Positions 1 through 8,907 are shown, counted from the first letter of the stretch. The stretch: DNA of 49,248 bases from Companilactobacillus nuruki (GCF_002872255.1 NZ_NIPR01000010.1:1-49248), one strand, 5' to 3'. Made by a program: numbers and translations. Notes: generated from the sequence alone by a model not told the origin.

Positions 1-67
1 TAAAGATAATATTCTCATCTTTCATTTCAAGAGCGTTTCGTATAGACTTATTACTTAGGGACATCAT
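1..67 (-). CDS. N-terminal fragment of a probable ISL3-type transposase (cut by window edge)
   Basis: A minus-strand reading frame starts at tandem ATG codons (67-65 and 64-62) behind a GAAAGGAA ribosome site and stays open to the window edge, giving 22 residues that begin MMSLSNKSIRNALEMKDENI. The pattern of a short N-terminus followed by a K-D-x-N-I motif resembles the start of ISL3-family transposases of lactobacilli, but this is recalled pattern recognition on a very short piece. The rest lies outside the window, so intactness cannot be judged. Confidence 0.4.
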   Translation of the reverse strand, partial: MMSLSNKSIRNALEMKDENIIF

Positions 68-170
68 TCAAATTCCTTTCATTGTGAAGCTGTAGAGGGT
101 AGAACATCTAAAGGTATGGATGGTGTCTTTTTGATGTTCTAAAATAGTTTTATTAATAAATGGTATACAA

Positions 171-208
171 AAATAGAGTTGATGGCAAAATGCCTATCAA
201 CTCTATTT
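171..208. terminator. Bidirectional hairpin, likely terminator
   Basis: A stem of about 13 base pairs (AAATAGAGTTGAT with ATCAACTCTATTT) is extended by GGC/GCC around an AAAAT loop with one bulged T. It lies between the transposase fragment and the GtrA gene and could end transcripts from either side. Confidence 0.6.
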
Positions 209-230
209 ATCGTACAGCCTGAATTTCAAA

Positions 231-275
231 TTTGTTCGGAAAGAACATTGTTGATATCAATACAGACTATTTTTA
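231..275. repeat. Dispersed palindromic repeat, copy A (left arm decayed)
   Basis: The stretch GAAAGAACATTG, then TTGATATCAATACAGACTAT and a T run, is nearly identical to the right half of the repeat at 40338-40411 and similar to that at 15172-15238. The left arm is no longer recognisable here. It sits just beyond the 3' end of the minus-strand GtrA gene, where it could still act as a terminator remnant. Confidence 0.6.
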
Positions 276-335
276 TATATGTTTAAAAACGTAGAATAGA
301 ATCATTTACACTTGCCGTAATTTTAAGTAAGAATC

Positions 336-794
336 CTAATATTCATTACGATTTCTGTTTTCTTTTAAATTCTTTAACCGTTCGATCAAATGACGATTAT
401 TATAATTGAAAATTAGTTTTGATGAGAAGTAATTGAACAATCCCACAATAACTTGATCAATTGCTTTAATAATTAAATTATTCCAAGGAAACACAAGAAC
501 AGCCACGATCATGAAAAAATCATCAAATACCAATGAGAATATTCGTGATATTAAGAATACTAAACCTTCACGGAAGAGCTTTTTCAAGTTTTCCATTTCG
601 GATTTAAAAACGTATAACTTGGTAACAAAGAAAGAAAAGAAATTCGAGATGAACCAAGCAATAGTATTAGCTATCCACAACGTGATATGAAAATAATTAT
701 GTGATAAATCAAATATACCAATATTTATTAATGATGCCAAAAATCCAAAGAAACAATAAACTAAAAAATTACGATATTTTTTTAAAAAGTTCAT
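336..794 (-). CDS. GtrA-like four-helix membrane protein
   Basis: The 152-residue protein has four predicted membrane helices (about residues 10-29, 37-58, 78-102 and 108-128) and a basic, asparagine-rich tail, the layout of the GtrA/DPMS family. Members are thought to help move lipid-linked sugars across the membrane or to support cell-wall glycosylation. The first helix contains the YCFFGFLASLINIGIFDL segment typical of the family. It starts 2 bases after the flavodoxin stop codon, so the two genes are probably one transcript. Its real substrate cannot be told from sequence; no glycosyltransferase gene is next to it. Confidence 0.8.
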   Translation of the reverse strand: MNFLKKYRNFLVYCFFGFLASLINIGIFDLSHNYFHITLWIANTIAWFISNFFSFFVTKLYVFKSEMENLKKLFREGLVFLISRIFSLVFDDFFMIVAVLVFPWNNLIIKAIDQVIVGLFNYFSSKLIFNYNNRHLIERLKNLKENRNRNEY

Positions 795-796
795 CT

Positions 797-1252
797 TTAA
801 AGGTCCATTTCTTGAGCCTTTTTATATATTTGCTCGGCCATATTATCAAGATGTTTAATATCTTCTTCTTCAGGATCTAATTCGATTTTTACTAGGTCGG
901 CACCTTTAGTGGCACCAACGGCGTCAAATACCTTATCGAATTCTTCAACTGCACGACAGAAATCCTCATAAAATGTATCGCCAGAGCCACAAACACCATA
1001 TACTTTTCCAGTCAAATCAAGGTCCTTCATATCATCGTAAAAGTCTAGAGCTTCATCAGGTACGATTCCTTGGTCATAAGTATAACTGGCAATTACACAG
1101 ATATCGGAGCTTTCAAAATCTGCTGCATCAGTTTGAGATACTTCACTCATTTCGACATCACAGCCAAGGTCTTCAAATTTTTCTGTTAAAACGTATGCGA
1201 TATCCTCATCATTACCAGTAATACTGGCATATACGATTTTTACTTTTGTCAT
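797..1252 (-). CDS. Flavodoxin
   Basis: This 151-residue protein is a short-chain flavodoxin, a cytoplasmic FMN-binding electron carrier. The FMN phosphate loop is seen at residues 10-16 (SITGNDE), with flavin-contact loops around ASYTYDQG and GVCGSGDTFYEDF and the usual acidic composition. I chose the ATG at 1252, which gives the normal MTKVKIVYAS start and has a GAGG ribosome site 12 bases upstream; an ATG 18 bases earlier overlaps that site. A TATAAT -10 box lies at 1294-1289. The gene is followed after 2 bases by the GtrA gene. The redox partner is not indicated by the neighbours. Confidence 0.9.
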   Translation of the reverse strand: MTKVKIVYASITGNDEDIAYVLTEKFEDLGCDVEMSEVSQTDAADFESSDICVIASYTYDQGIVPDEALDFYDDMKDLDLTGKVYGVCGSGDTFYEDFCRAVEEFDKVFDAVGATKGADLVKIELDPEEEDIKHLDNMAEQIYKKAQEMDL

Positions 1253-1276
1253 ATTAATATGTCGCCTCATTTATAT

Positions 1277-1348
1277 ATATCTTGAGATATTATAGCAAAA
1301 ATTAATATGGTCGGCTATCTAATTCCAAAACTACTAGAATGTTATAAT
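1277..1348. promoter_or_regulatory. Back-to-back promoters for flavodoxin and map
   Basis: Two TATAAT boxes face away from each other: minus strand at 1294-1289 (flavodoxin) and plus strand at 1343-1348 (map). Neither has a convincing -35 box. A 14-base palindrome, ATATCTTGAGATAT (1277-1290), overlaps the flavodoxin transcription start and could be an operator, but no regulator is suggested. Confidence 0.5.
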
Positions 1349-1381
1349 AGTATTAATATTTTTGAAGGGACATGTAAAAAA

Positions 1382-2176
1382 GTGATTACATTAAAATCTG
1401 CAAGAGAAATAGAAGGAATGCGTAAGTCCGGAGAATTATTAGCTAATACTCATATTGGTTTACGCGATATCATCAAACCAGGCATCTCTTCAATGGAAAT
1501 TGAAAATTTTGCCAATGACTATATCGTATCTCATGGAGGACGTCCATCTGAAAAGGGGTTTGAAGGTTATAAATATGCCACTTGCGTTTGTGTCAACGAT
1601 GAGGTCGCTCATGGTATTCCACGTAAAAATTTAATTCTAAAGAGTGGAGATGTCTTGAAAGTAGATATGACCGTCAACTTGGATGGTTATGAAAGTGACT
1701 CATGTTGGACTTATGCCGTAGGGGATATTTCTGATGAAGATCAAAAATTAATGGATGTTACTAAAAAAGCATTATATTTGGGCATTGATCAAGCGGTTGT
1801 TGGTAACCGTTTAGGTGATATTGGTTATGCAATTCAGCATTATGTTGAAGATGAGAATCATATGGGAGATGTCCGTGATTTGATTGGTCATGGTATTCAG
1901 CCAACAATGCATGAAGCACCAAATGTTCCTCATTATGGTGAAGCTGGTCAAGGTTTAAGATTACGTGAAGGTATGACGATTACAATTGAACCAATGGTTA
2001 ACTTAGGTACATGGGAAATTAAAGATAAATTCGTTAAAGCTGATGGTTGGGAATATTTTGTATCCGCTGATGGAACAGATTCTGCACAATATGAACATAC
2101 AATTGCTATCACTAAAGACGGCCCTAAGATTTTGACATCGCAGGACCCCGATTATGATGCAAAGTATTTACTATAA
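1382..2176 (+). CDS. map: Methionine aminopeptidase, type I
   Basis: The enzyme removes the initiator methionine from new proteins. With a GTG start at 1382 the protein has 264 residues, and the five metal ligands fall at D95, D106, H170, E203 and E238, close to the E. coli positions (97, 108, 171, 204, 235); the substrate-contacting His is H77. I prefer this GTG over an in-frame ATG at 1307 because it has a GAAGGGA ribosome site at 1364-1370, matches the family's usual start, and the TATAAT at 1343-1348 would start transcription after 1307. The YihY-family gene follows 15 bases downstream. Confidence 0.93.
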   Translation: MITLKSAREIEGMRKSGELLANTHIGLRDIIKPGISSMEIENFANDYIVSHGGRPSEKGFEGYKYATCVCVNDEVAHGIPRKNLILKSGDVLKVDMTVNLDGYESDSCWTYAVGDISDEDQKLMDVTKKALYLGIDQAVVGNRLGDIGYAIQHYVEDENHMGDVRDLIGHGIQPTMHEAPNVPHYGEAGQGLRLREGMTITIEPMVNLGTWEIKDKFVKADGWEYFVSADGTDSAQYEHTIAITKDGPKILTSQDPDYDAKYLL

Positions 2177-2191
2177 TAATTGGTGTGAATA

Positions 2192-3151
2192 ATGGAAAAA
2201 AATAAACAGCAGGTGCCACTATTTAAACAACCGATTTCTAGAAAAGAAAAGTTAACCGGTTTTGTAAAATCTGTTACTCAAGCCATGACGGATTCAAATG
2301 TTCCAATGGCTTCCAAAGCAATTACATATTATATTCTTTTGGCATTGTTTCCAGCAGTAATTGTTGTTGGTAACTTGATCCCATTATTACGTTTGGATAA
2401 ACCAACTGTTATCAGCTATATTGAATTTATCTTACCTGATGATTTACATCATTATTTATTGCCAACTATTGTCAAAGTGCTATCAAACTCTAATAAAGGT
2501 ATTTTGTCAGTAGGTATTATTGTGGCACTTTGGGCGATTTCTCGTGGGTTAAATATTACACAAATGACCTTGAATGAGGCTTATGGACTGGATGTTAATA
2601 GCCTGTTTGTTGAAAAAACTTTTTTGAACTATATCATTCGTCGTGGTTTAGCTTTTGTAACAACGGTGATGTTATTGATGATTGGTATGGCAGCAATTAT
2701 AACGTTTACATTTGGCCAACTTTTTTTAAATTGGCTCATTCCATTGCTACGAGTGAATTCACGGATTTTAGATGAATTTACAAGATGGAAATGGCCGTTC
2801 GCAATTGTTATAATGTTTTTGATCGTTTTTGCTTTATTTTATTTTTTACCTAACGTTCATCTGAAATTTTATTACATAATAACGGGAACGATTATTACCA
2901 GTATTGGCCTTTTGGGTTTGTCACAGCTATTTTCATATTATTTGAAATACTTTGGCTCAGCTTGGGATAATTATGGTGCAATCGGCGCTATTATTGTGTT
3001 CTTATTGTGGATGAATATGTCAGTGACGATCTTTTTATTTGGAAATGCAATTAATGTGGCTTTTGCTGAATCGATTGGTGGTCCATATTTAAGGATAAGT
3101 ACTGGTAGATTAACTAGTTATTTGCAGTCGCATGAAAAGGAGAATAATTAA
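2192..3151 (+). CDS. YihY/BrkB-family integral membrane protein
   Basis: The 319-residue protein has a short basic N-terminus followed by about six membrane helices, including the family-typical segments [20 protein letters not shown] and [20 protein letters not shown]. The YihY/BrkB family was once annotated as ribonuclease BN, which is now known to be wrong; its molecular function is unsettled. The stop codon overlaps the galU start by one base (TAATG), so the two are translationally coupled. The ribosome site (GGTGTGA) is weak. Confidence 0.85.
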   Translation: MEKNKQQVPLFKQPISRKEKLTGFVKSVTQAMTDSNVPMASKAITYYILLALFPAVIVVGNLIPLLRLDKPTVISYIEFILPDDLHHYLLPTIVKVLSNSNKGILSVGIIVALWAISRGLNITQMTLNEAYGLDVNSLFVEKTFLNYIIRRGLAFVTTVMLLMIGMAAIITFTFGQLFLNWLIPLLRVNSRILDEFTRWKWPFAIVIMFLIVFALFYFLPNVHLKFYYIITGTIITSIGLLGLSQLFSYYLKYFGSAWDNYGAIGAIIVFLLWMNMSVTIFLFGNAINVAFAESIGGPYLRISTGRLTSYLQSHEKENN

Positions 3152-4068
3152 TGAAAGTCAGAAAAGCAATTATACCAGCAGCAGGATTAGGAACAAGATT
3201 TTTGCCAGCAACTAAGGCACTAGCAAAGGAAATGTTACCAATCGTTGATAAACCAACTATTCAATTTATCGTTGAAGAGGCCAAAGCTTCAGGTATTGAG
3301 GATATTTTGATTATCACTGGTAAAAACAAACGTTCAATTGAGGATCACTTTGATGCTGCACCTGAATTGGAACAAAACCTTGAATCAAAACATAAGACAG
3401 AACTACTAAAGGTTGTTCAAGATACAACTAATTTGGGTGTTAACTTGTATTACAGTCGCCAAGCTCATCCAAATGGGCTAGGAGATGCTGTTGCACAAGC
3501 TAAGTCATTTATTGCCGGCGAGCCATTTATTGTTATGCTAGGCGATGATTTGATGGAAGATAAGGTTCCATTGACAAAACAATTGATTAACGATTATGAA
3601 AAAACACATGCTTCAACAATTGCCGTTATGAAGGTTCCAGAAAAAGATGTTTCTAAATATGGTGTCATTGATCCAGAAGGTGAAAATGAACCAGGACTTT
3701 ATAATGTTAAGAAATTTGTTGAAAAACCTAAAACTGAAGAAGCTCCAAGTAATTTAGCTATTATTGGTCGTTACTTGTTAACACCAGAAATTTTTGATTT
3801 ATTAGAAACTCAAAAACCGGGTGCTGGTAATGAAATTCAATTAACTGATGCCATTGATCGTATGAATAAAACCCAACGTGTCTTTGCACATGAGTTTAAA
3901 GGTAAGAGATATGATGTCGGTAATAAGTTTGGTTATGTTAAGACTAATATTGAATACGGTTTAACTCATCCCGAGGTCAAAGATGAATTGAAAGATTATA
4001 TTTTGGGTCTTGCTAAGGAATTACAAGCTGATGATAAAACTGCTAATAACAAAAAATCTTCAAAATAA
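3151..4068 (+). CDS. galU: UTP-glucose-1-phosphate uridylyltransferase
   Basis: GalU makes UDP-glucose from UTP and glucose-1-phosphate, feeding galactose metabolism, polysaccharide and wall glycolipid synthesis. The 305-residue protein shows the nucleotide-binding signature [20 protein letters not shown] at its N-terminus, the metal/sugar loop GDDLMED near residue 130, and FVEKPK near residue 190. An AAGGAG ribosome site lies inside the end of the preceding gene. The stop codon abuts the stop of the convergent unknown gene with no gap, and the terminator for galU lies inside that gene at 4085-4131. Confidence 0.95.
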   Translation: MKVRKAIIPAAGLGTRFLPATKALAKEMLPIVDKPTIQFIVEEAKASGIEDILIITGKNKRSIEDHFDAAPELEQNLESKHKTELLKVVQDTTNLGVNLYYSRQAHPNGLGDAVAQAKSFIAGEPFIVMLGDDLMEDKVPLTKQLINDYEKTHASTIAVMKVPEKDVSKYGVIDPEGENEPGLYNVKKFVEKPKTEEAPSNLAIIGRYLLTPEIFDLLETQKPGAGNEIQLTDAIDRMNKTQRVFAHEFKGKRYDVGNKFGYVKTNIEYGLTHPEVKDELKDYILGLAKELQADDKTANNKKSSK

Positions 4069-4353
4069 TTAACCGAGTAATAGGCAGTCATCAGTAACTC
4101 TGAAACCAAAGAGTTGCTGGTGGCTGTTTTTGTTATTAAAAAAAATGGGCATTTCATAATATTCTTTTTTATTCAAAAGAAGTAAAAATTCCCAATTTTT
4201 TAAACCACGCATTGAAGTTGAGGTTTTCAAAATGATTTCATCATCATTAACTTCTAGGTCAACGACAGCTAACCTGTTATTGTCGACTTCAATAAAGACA
4301 CGATTATTTTTTTTGAAATCATTTAACAATAAGATTAAATCAATAGTACGCAT
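4069..4353 (-). CDS. Small protein of unknown function
   Basis: I do not recognise this 94-residue protein. It has no signal peptide or membrane helix and alternates short hydrophobic stretches with charged residues (for example NRVFIEVDNNRLAVVDLEV), suggesting a small soluble beta-rich fold. A TGGAG ribosome site 7 bases before the ATG supports it as a real gene. It faces galU and its stop codon directly touches the galU stop. Its last 25 or so codons lie opposite the galU terminator. Confidence 0.6.
   Translation of the reverse strand: MRTIDLILLLNDFKKNNRVFIEVDNNRLAVVDLEVNDDEIILKTSTSMRGLKNWEFLLLLNKKEYYEMPIFFNNKNSHQQLFGFRVTDDCLLLG
4085..4131 (+). terminator. galU terminator embedded in the opposite gene
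   Basis: On the plus strand, bases 4085-4100 pair with 4111-4126 over 16 positions (three of them G-U), followed by TTTTTG. In the other direction the three wobbles become A-C mismatches and there is no U run, so it should stop galU transcripts but not those of the opposing gene whose coding sequence contains it. Confidence 0.75.
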
Positions 4354-4446
4354 AAGAATTCTCCACCGTTTTATTTGTTTTTATTGTTTAATTAAATTAT
4401 CATTAAGGCTTAAGGATATTCTACCAAGTTTGAAGGGAAAAGGATT

Positions 4447-5601
4447 ATGGATCCGATTGTAATTATTGATGCAAAGAGAACAGCTATTGGTAAATTTAGA
4501 GGTCAATTTGCTAACTTAACTGCTGTTCAATTAGGAACAAAGCTTGTTTCAGAAATATTGAACAATAACAAGATTGACCCCAAATTAATAGATCAGTTTA
4601 TTTTTGGCAATGTATATCAAACTGGAATGGGCCAAAATACTGCTCGTCAAATTGAATTAGATGTTGGTGGTCGAGTGGATGCTACTGCTATGACAATCAA
4701 TCAAGTTTGTGGATCGGGTATGAAAGCTATCTATGAAGGCATTTCCGCTATAACAATGGGAAATGCTGAAATTGTTATAGCCGGTGGTGCTGAAAGTATG
4801 TCTAATGCGCCTTTCTATGCCCCTAGAACTGGGAAAATGGAAGTCAGTCCTAAATTGTCAGATACTCTGTTTAATGATGGTCTAAATGATGCGTTTAATC
4901 ATATGCCAATGGGTATTACAGCAGAGAATGTGGCCAAAAAATACCATATAACAAGAGAACAGCAAGATGAGTTTGCCTATAATTCACATCAAAAGGCACA
5001 TCAAGCAAAAGAAAAATTGGCTCAAGAAATTTTACCAATTGAGGTTAATGGAGAACAAATAACAACTGATCAGTCGATCAGACCAACAACAACTTTAGAA
5101 CAAATGGGTAATTTACGAACGGTTTTTGATAAAAAGGGAACCGTAACAGCCGGTAATTCTTCGCCAATCAATGACGGAGCGGCTGCACTTATTCTAATGC
5201 GTGCTAGTCGTGCTAAAGAATTGGGTCTTAATTATGTAGCTGAGATTACTGGATATACTGAAATTGGAATAGATCCTAATTATATGGGGTATGCCCCTTA
5301 TTATGCGATAGAAAAGTATTTCAAACGCTATCAAGTTCAAAAAGATGATTTTGATTTGTTTGAAATAAATGAAGCTTTTGCTTCACAAGCGGTTGCAGTT
5401 AGTCGTGATTTGGAGATTCCAGCCAATCAATTAAACATCTACGGTGGAGCGATTGCATTAGGACATCCACTGGGAGCAACTGGTGCGCGAATGATTGCTA
5501 CATTAATCAATTCATTACAGCAGGAAAATAAAAGAACCGGATTGGCCTCACTTTGTATTGGTGGTGGCATGGGTATGGCTATGGGTGTGAAATTAGTATG
5601 A
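4447..5601 (+). CDS. Acetyl-CoA acetyltransferase (thiolase), first step of the mevalonate pathway
   Basis: The enzyme condenses two acetyl-CoA molecules to acetoacetyl-CoA. The 384-residue protein carries the nucleophile motif VCGSGMKAI (Cys near residue 88), NEAFASQ, GGAIALGHPLGATGAR with the catalytic His, and CIGGGMG with the second Cys near the C-terminus. It is the first of three overlapping genes for HMG-CoA formation and reduction; its TGA overlaps the next ATG by four bases (ATGA). An AAAAGGA ribosome site precedes the ATG. In enterococci the equivalent MvaE is a fusion of this enzyme with HMG-CoA reductase; here they are separate chains. Confidence 0.93.
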   Translation: MDPIVIIDAKRTAIGKFRGQFANLTAVQLGTKLVSEILNNNKIDPKLIDQFIFGNVYQTGMGQNTARQIELDVGGRVDATAMTINQVCGSGMKAIYEGISAITMGNAEIVIAGGAESMSNAPFYAPRTGKMEVSPKLSDTLFNDGLNDAFNHMPMGITAENVAKKYHITREQQDEFAYNSHQKAHQAKEKLAQEILPIEVNGEQITTDQSIRPTTTLEQMGNLRTVFDKKGTVTAGNSSPINDGAAALILMRASRAKELGLNYVAEITGYTEIGIDPNYMGYAPYYAIEKYFKRYQVQKDDFDLFEINEAFASQAVAVSRDLEIPANQLNIYGGAIALGHPLGATGARMIATLINSLQQENKRTGLASLCIGGGMGMAMGVKLV

Positions 5602-6839
5602 AAATCTATGAATTGACTGATGAGCAAAGAATTAAATACCTGATAAAGAATGGTTATATAACAGAATCTCAAGCTGAATTGTTACGATGTCGGCAAACCA
5701 TTTCGACCGATGTTGCTGATAGTCTTAGTGAGAACCAAATTGGCAGTTTCAGTTTACCTTATGGATTCGCAACAGATTTTTTAGTTGATGGAAATGAGTA
5801 TTTGGTTCCAATGGTAATTGAAGAGCCGTCAGTGATTGCTGCCGCTTCAAATGCCGCAAAAAGAATAAAGAATAGTGGCGGATTTAGAACTTTTCCAACT
5901 GATAGGATTGTATATGGACAGATAGTTTTAGAAGATATATCCGATGAAATTGTTGCACAATTAGAAAAACAAGATTCTGAAATATTTGAATTTGCTCAAA
6001 AATCTCATCCAAGTTTGATTAAGCGTGGTGGCGGTGTAGTATCTTTGAAATTTAATCGCTATGACAGCTTTTTTGAAATTGAACTGGGAATTAATACTGT
6101 TGATGCCATGGGAGCTAATTTAGTTAATTCTATTCTGGAAAAAACAGCCCATAAAATATCTGATTTAGTTTCTGGGGATATTTTGTGTAGCATTTTATCT
6201 AATAGTGGTCAGGGGCAGGTTATTACAGTTGAAACAGACATAGATTTTGCCCAATTAGCTACAAAAACGATGTCAGGCGATGAAGTAGCGAATAGGATAG
6301 TCAAACTATCGGATTTTGCTAAAGAATCCGTTAAAAGGGCTATTACCCATAATAAAGGTATCATGAATGGAATTGATGCAGTTCTTCTGGCAACTGGAAA
6401 TGATTTTCGGGCCCAGGAAGCGGCAGCACATAGCTTTGCCTATGAATCGGGGCATTATCAACCATTCAGTGAATGGCATTTAAAAAATAATAAGTTAATT
6501 GGAACTTTAAAGATGCCAATTGAATTGGGGAGCGTTGGTGGAGCCATCAAAGCCTTACCATTGGCGCAACTTAGCCTAGAAATTATGAAAATAAAAAATA
6601 GTAAGCAATTGCAGTCAATTGTTGGTGCAGTTGGATTAGCCAATAATTTGTCAGCACTAAGAGCCTTAGTAACAACTGGTATTCAAGCAGGGCACATGGG
6701 ACTACAAAGCAAATCTTTAGCCGTTTCTGCGGGTGCAGTTGGTTCAGAGATCCAACAAGTCTCACAAATCTTGAATCAAACTAAGAATTATACGCTTGAA
6801 GATGCAAAAAATATTTTGTTGGAGTTGAGAAAAAAATAA
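5598..6839 (+). CDS. mvaA: HMG-CoA reductase, class II
   Basis: This enzyme of isoprenoid precursor synthesis reduces HMG-CoA to mevalonate. Starting at the ATG at 5598 the protein has 413 residues. Class II motifs appear in order: ENQIG (about 45-49), EEPSVIAAAS with the catalytic Glu (about 75), DAMGAN, HNKGIMNGIDA with the catalytic Lys, ATGND with the Asp, and GHMGLQ with the catalytic His near the C-terminus. The start overlaps the thiolase stop (ATGA), and its stop overlaps the mvaS start by one base. A longer frame from 5553 would lie inside the thiolase gene and is not needed. Confidence 0.95.
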   Translation: MKIYELTDEQRIKYLIKNGYITESQAELLRCRQTISTDVADSLSENQIGSFSLPYGFATDFLVDGNEYLVPMVIEEPSVIAAASNAAKRIKNSGGFRTFPTDRIVYGQIVLEDISDEIVAQLEKQDSEIFEFAQKSHPSLIKRGGGVVSLKFNRYDSFFEIELGINTVDAMGANLVNSILEKTAHKISDLVSGDILCSILSNSGQGQVITVETDIDFAQLATKTMSGDEVANRIVKLSDFAKESVKRAITHNKGIMNGIDAVLLATGNDFRAQEAAAHSFAYESGHYQPFSEWHLKNNKLIGTLKMPIELGSVGGAIKALPLAQLSLEIMKIKNSKQLQSIVGAVGLANNLSALRALVTTGIQAGHMGLQSKSLAVSAGAVGSEIQQVSQILNQTKNYTLEDAKNILLELRKK

Positions 6840-7993
6840 TGAGTATAGGTATTGATAAAATAGGCTTTTATGTACCAAAAGAATATATTGATATTGTGGA
6901 ATTAGCTCAAGCCAGAGATGTTGATCCTAATAAATTCACCATAGGTATAGGTCAGGATAAACAAGCAGTGCCAGAACCTTACCAAGATGCAGTCACAATG
7001 GCAGCTAGTTCAGCTGATAGTATTCTAACTGCGGAGGATAAAAAAGATTTAGGACTTTTGATTGTTGGAACTGAAAGTAGTGTGGATGAATCTAAATCAA
7101 CTGCCGCTTTCTTAATGGACCTTTTGGAATTGCCAGAGGATATTCGTTCGTATGAAATCAAACAAGCTTGTTTTGGTGCGACTGCTGGTCTACAGGCGGC
7201 TTATGATTTTGTTAGCTTGAATCCGGATAAAAAGGCTTTAGTTATCGCCTCAGATATTGCTCGCTATGGGATTAAAACTCCTGGAGAGGTAACACAGGGA
7301 GCTGGGTCAGTGGCAATGATTATTAGTCAAAATCCAAGAATTTTGAAATTAGATCATAAATCAGTTTATATGACACGTAATGTTGGCGACTTCTGGCGTC
7401 CAACTTTTTCTAAAACAGCGTTTGCTCGTGGAAAATATTCTAATGAGGTTTATGTAGAATTCTTTGAAACTCTTTGGAATAAATATCAAACTAAATATGA
7501 TGTTACAGCTGACGATTTTTCGACGATGTTATTTCATATTCCTTATACGAAGATGGGAACTAAGGCCTTAAGAACAGTAGAGAAGAGTGTTTCTGCTGAC
7601 AAATATAAAAAATTAACAAAGCATTATCAAGAGAGCATCAAATTTAGTCGTGAAATCGGTAACCTATATACGGGTTCACTTTATTTAGGATTATTGTCTT
7701 ATTTAATAAATGCTGCTCAGGAGAATGAAAAAGTATTATTATTTAGCTATGGTTCGGGTGCTGTCGGAGAATTGTATAGTGCTGAGATTCAACCAGGCTT
7801 TGAGAAAATGATTGATAAAAATTTAATCCTGGATGAAATGAAAAGTCGTCAAAAATTGAGTATACCCGATTATGAAAAAATTTATCAAGTAGAGTACAAA
7901 AATGGCACAATGGTAGATCCAAGTGAGGTTGATACCAAATTTTATTTGAGTGCCATTAAGGAGAATGAACGTTTATATAAAAAGTTAAAATAA
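6839..7993 (+). CDS. mvaS: Hydroxymethylglutaryl-CoA synthase
   Basis: MvaS joins acetyl-CoA and acetoacetyl-CoA to HMG-CoA, the substrate of the preceding gene's enzyme. The 384-residue protein has the catalytic Glu in GTESSVDESKS (about residue 80), the nucleophilic Cys in IKQACFGATAG (about 111) and the His in LFHIPYTKMGTKAL (about 233). The ATG overlaps the mvaA stop codon. No terminator is seen directly after the gene; the cre-overlapped promoter of the first non-coding RNA starts 5 bases downstream. Confidence 0.95.
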   Translation: MSIGIDKIGFYVPKEYIDIVELAQARDVDPNKFTIGIGQDKQAVPEPYQDAVTMAASSADSILTAEDKKDLGLLIVGTESSVDESKSTAAFLMDLLELPEDIRSYEIKQACFGATAGLQAAYDFVSLNPDKKALVIASDIARYGIKTPGEVTQGAGSVAMIISQNPRILKLDHKSVYMTRNVGDFWRPTFSKTAFARGKYSNEVYVEFFETLWNKYQTKYDVTADDFSTMLFHIPYTKMGTKALRTVEKSVSADKYKKLTKHYQESIKFSREIGNLYTGSLYLGLLSYLINAAQENEKVLLFSYGSGAVGELYSAEIQPGFEKMIDKNLILDEMKSRQKLSIPDYEKIYQVEYKNGTMVDPSEVDTKFYLSAIKENERLYKKLK

Positions 7994-7997
7994 AATG

Positions 7998-8026
7998 TTG
8001 TAAGCGCTTACCGATTGTGATATATT
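7998..8026 (+). promoter_or_regulatory. Promoter of RNA copy 1 with overlapping cre site
   Basis: A -35 box TTGTAA (7998-8003), 17-base spacer and -10 box TATATT (8021-8026) preceded by TG (extended -10). The cre-like site TGTAAGCGCTTACC (7999-8012) contains the perfect palindrome GTAAGCGCTTAC and covers the -35 box, which predicts repression by CcpA when a preferred sugar is present. Confidence 0.75.
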
Positions 8027-8032
8027 AAAGAC

Positions 8033-8404
8033 GTGGTAAGGATGAAGTGCTAGAACTGTAAAACTAAGAAAGGATTTTGATTAAGAAGATTTTATCGTTT
8101 CTAGGAGATGGTAGGATTAGAAATAAACAAAATAAGATTGAAGTATTACAGCTCAACGGCATTTGAGGGACTAGTGATAAAAGTTAACATAAGATCGACC
8201 TAATTAAGATAGTCGCACGAATATCAATACATAATTCATTAGGATCCTTTAGTTGAACGAATTATACAAAAGTACATAGTAAGATATGTTTCAGGTAGTA
8301 AGATTCATTTTATTAGATTCATTTAAACATTGATGAAACTGCAGTAATTTCATCTTGCCACTTATATCTAACTAGGGACCCTTCGGAAGAAGGGTTCTTT
8401 TTTA
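8033..8404 (+). ncRNA. Structured non-coding RNA, tandem family copy 1
   Basis: No open frame covers this 372-base unit. It begins about 7 bases after the -10 box at GTGGTAAGGATGAA (8033-8046), which can pair with TTCATCTTGCCAC (8349-8361) to close the molecule. Inside, CTAGTGA (8171-8177) pairs with TCATTAG (8236-8242) and encloses AAAAGTTAACATAAG (8179-8193) and a CGAC/GTCG stem. A local hairpin GATGAAA (8332-8338)/TTTCATC (8348-8354) competes with the closing stem. It ends in a terminator (8376-8404, GGACCCTTC/GAAGGGTTC plus T run). I do not recognise the family. Confidence 0.7.
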
Positions 8405-8429
8405 TTGGATTTTTTAGGAGAGTTAATTA

Positions 8430-8458
8430 TTGTAAACGCTTTCTAAAGATGCTATATT
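8430..8458 (+). promoter_or_regulatory. Promoter of RNA copy 2 with overlapping cre site
   Basis: TTGTAA (8430-8435), 17-base spacer and TATATT (8453-8458), the same geometry as copy 1. The cre-like site TGTAAACGCTTTCT (8431-8444) again overlaps the -35 box and differs from copy 1 mainly in its right half. Confidence 0.72.
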
Positions 8459-8464
8459 ATAGAT

Positions 8465-8838
8465 GTGGTAAAGATGAAATGTCATAAACTGTAGCCCTAA
8501 AAACATTTTGATTCAGAAAGTTTTATCGTTTCTGATGGTAAGATTAGTACAAAGCAAAGGAAAGTTAGAGTTTATACAGTTAAAGGACATTCTTGGAACT
8601 GGCGACAAAAGTTAACATAAGATCGACCTAATTATATAAGTAGTCGCGCAAACTCAATACATGATTCGCTAGGATCCATTAATTAAAGTACATGTTTATA
8701 TAGAAAGATATGTTTTTCAAAGTAGTAAGATTCATTTAAAGTTTAGATTCATTTTAACGTTGATGAAACTACAGTAAATTTCATCTTACCACTCATATCT
8801 AACTAAGGGTCTCCTCATAATAGAGGGGGCTCTTTTTT
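8465..8838 (+). ncRNA. Structured non-coding RNA, tandem family copy 2
   Basis: This unit of about 374 bases starts at GTGGTAAAGATGAAA (8465-8479), complementary with one bulge to TTTCATCTTACCAC (8779-8792). The inner stem is CTGGCGA (8600-8606) with TCGCTAG (8667-8673), enclosing the same AAAAGTTAACATAAG core and CGAC/GTCG stem as copy 1. Copies 1 and 2 share an extra segment with a hairpin around TTTTATCGTTTCT (about 8520-8550) that copy 3 lacks. The terminator (8808-8838) pairs GGGTCTCCTC with GAGGGGGCTC, followed by a T run. No ribosome site with a credible open frame is seen. Confidence 0.7.
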
Positions 8839-8907
8839 TATAGGTAAATTTTTCAAGTTTATTTAATTTTATAATTATGACTTTTTAATGAATTTTTTAT
8901 CAGAAAA

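Noticed and set aside
101-140. AGAACATC/GATGTTCT inverted pair as an insertion-sequence end
   Set aside because: Only eight bases with a 24-base gap and no matching end or target duplication in view, so it cannot be told from chance or a weak hairpin.
973-1221. Plus-strand open frame of 82 codons
   Set aside because: It lies antisense within the flavodoxin gene, has no ribosome site and an unnatural composition (His and Gln rich).
5553-5601. Frameshifted thiolase-reductase fusion
   Set aside because: Both proteins have complete ends and the ATGA overlap is a normal coupled junction, so there is no sign of a broken fusion.
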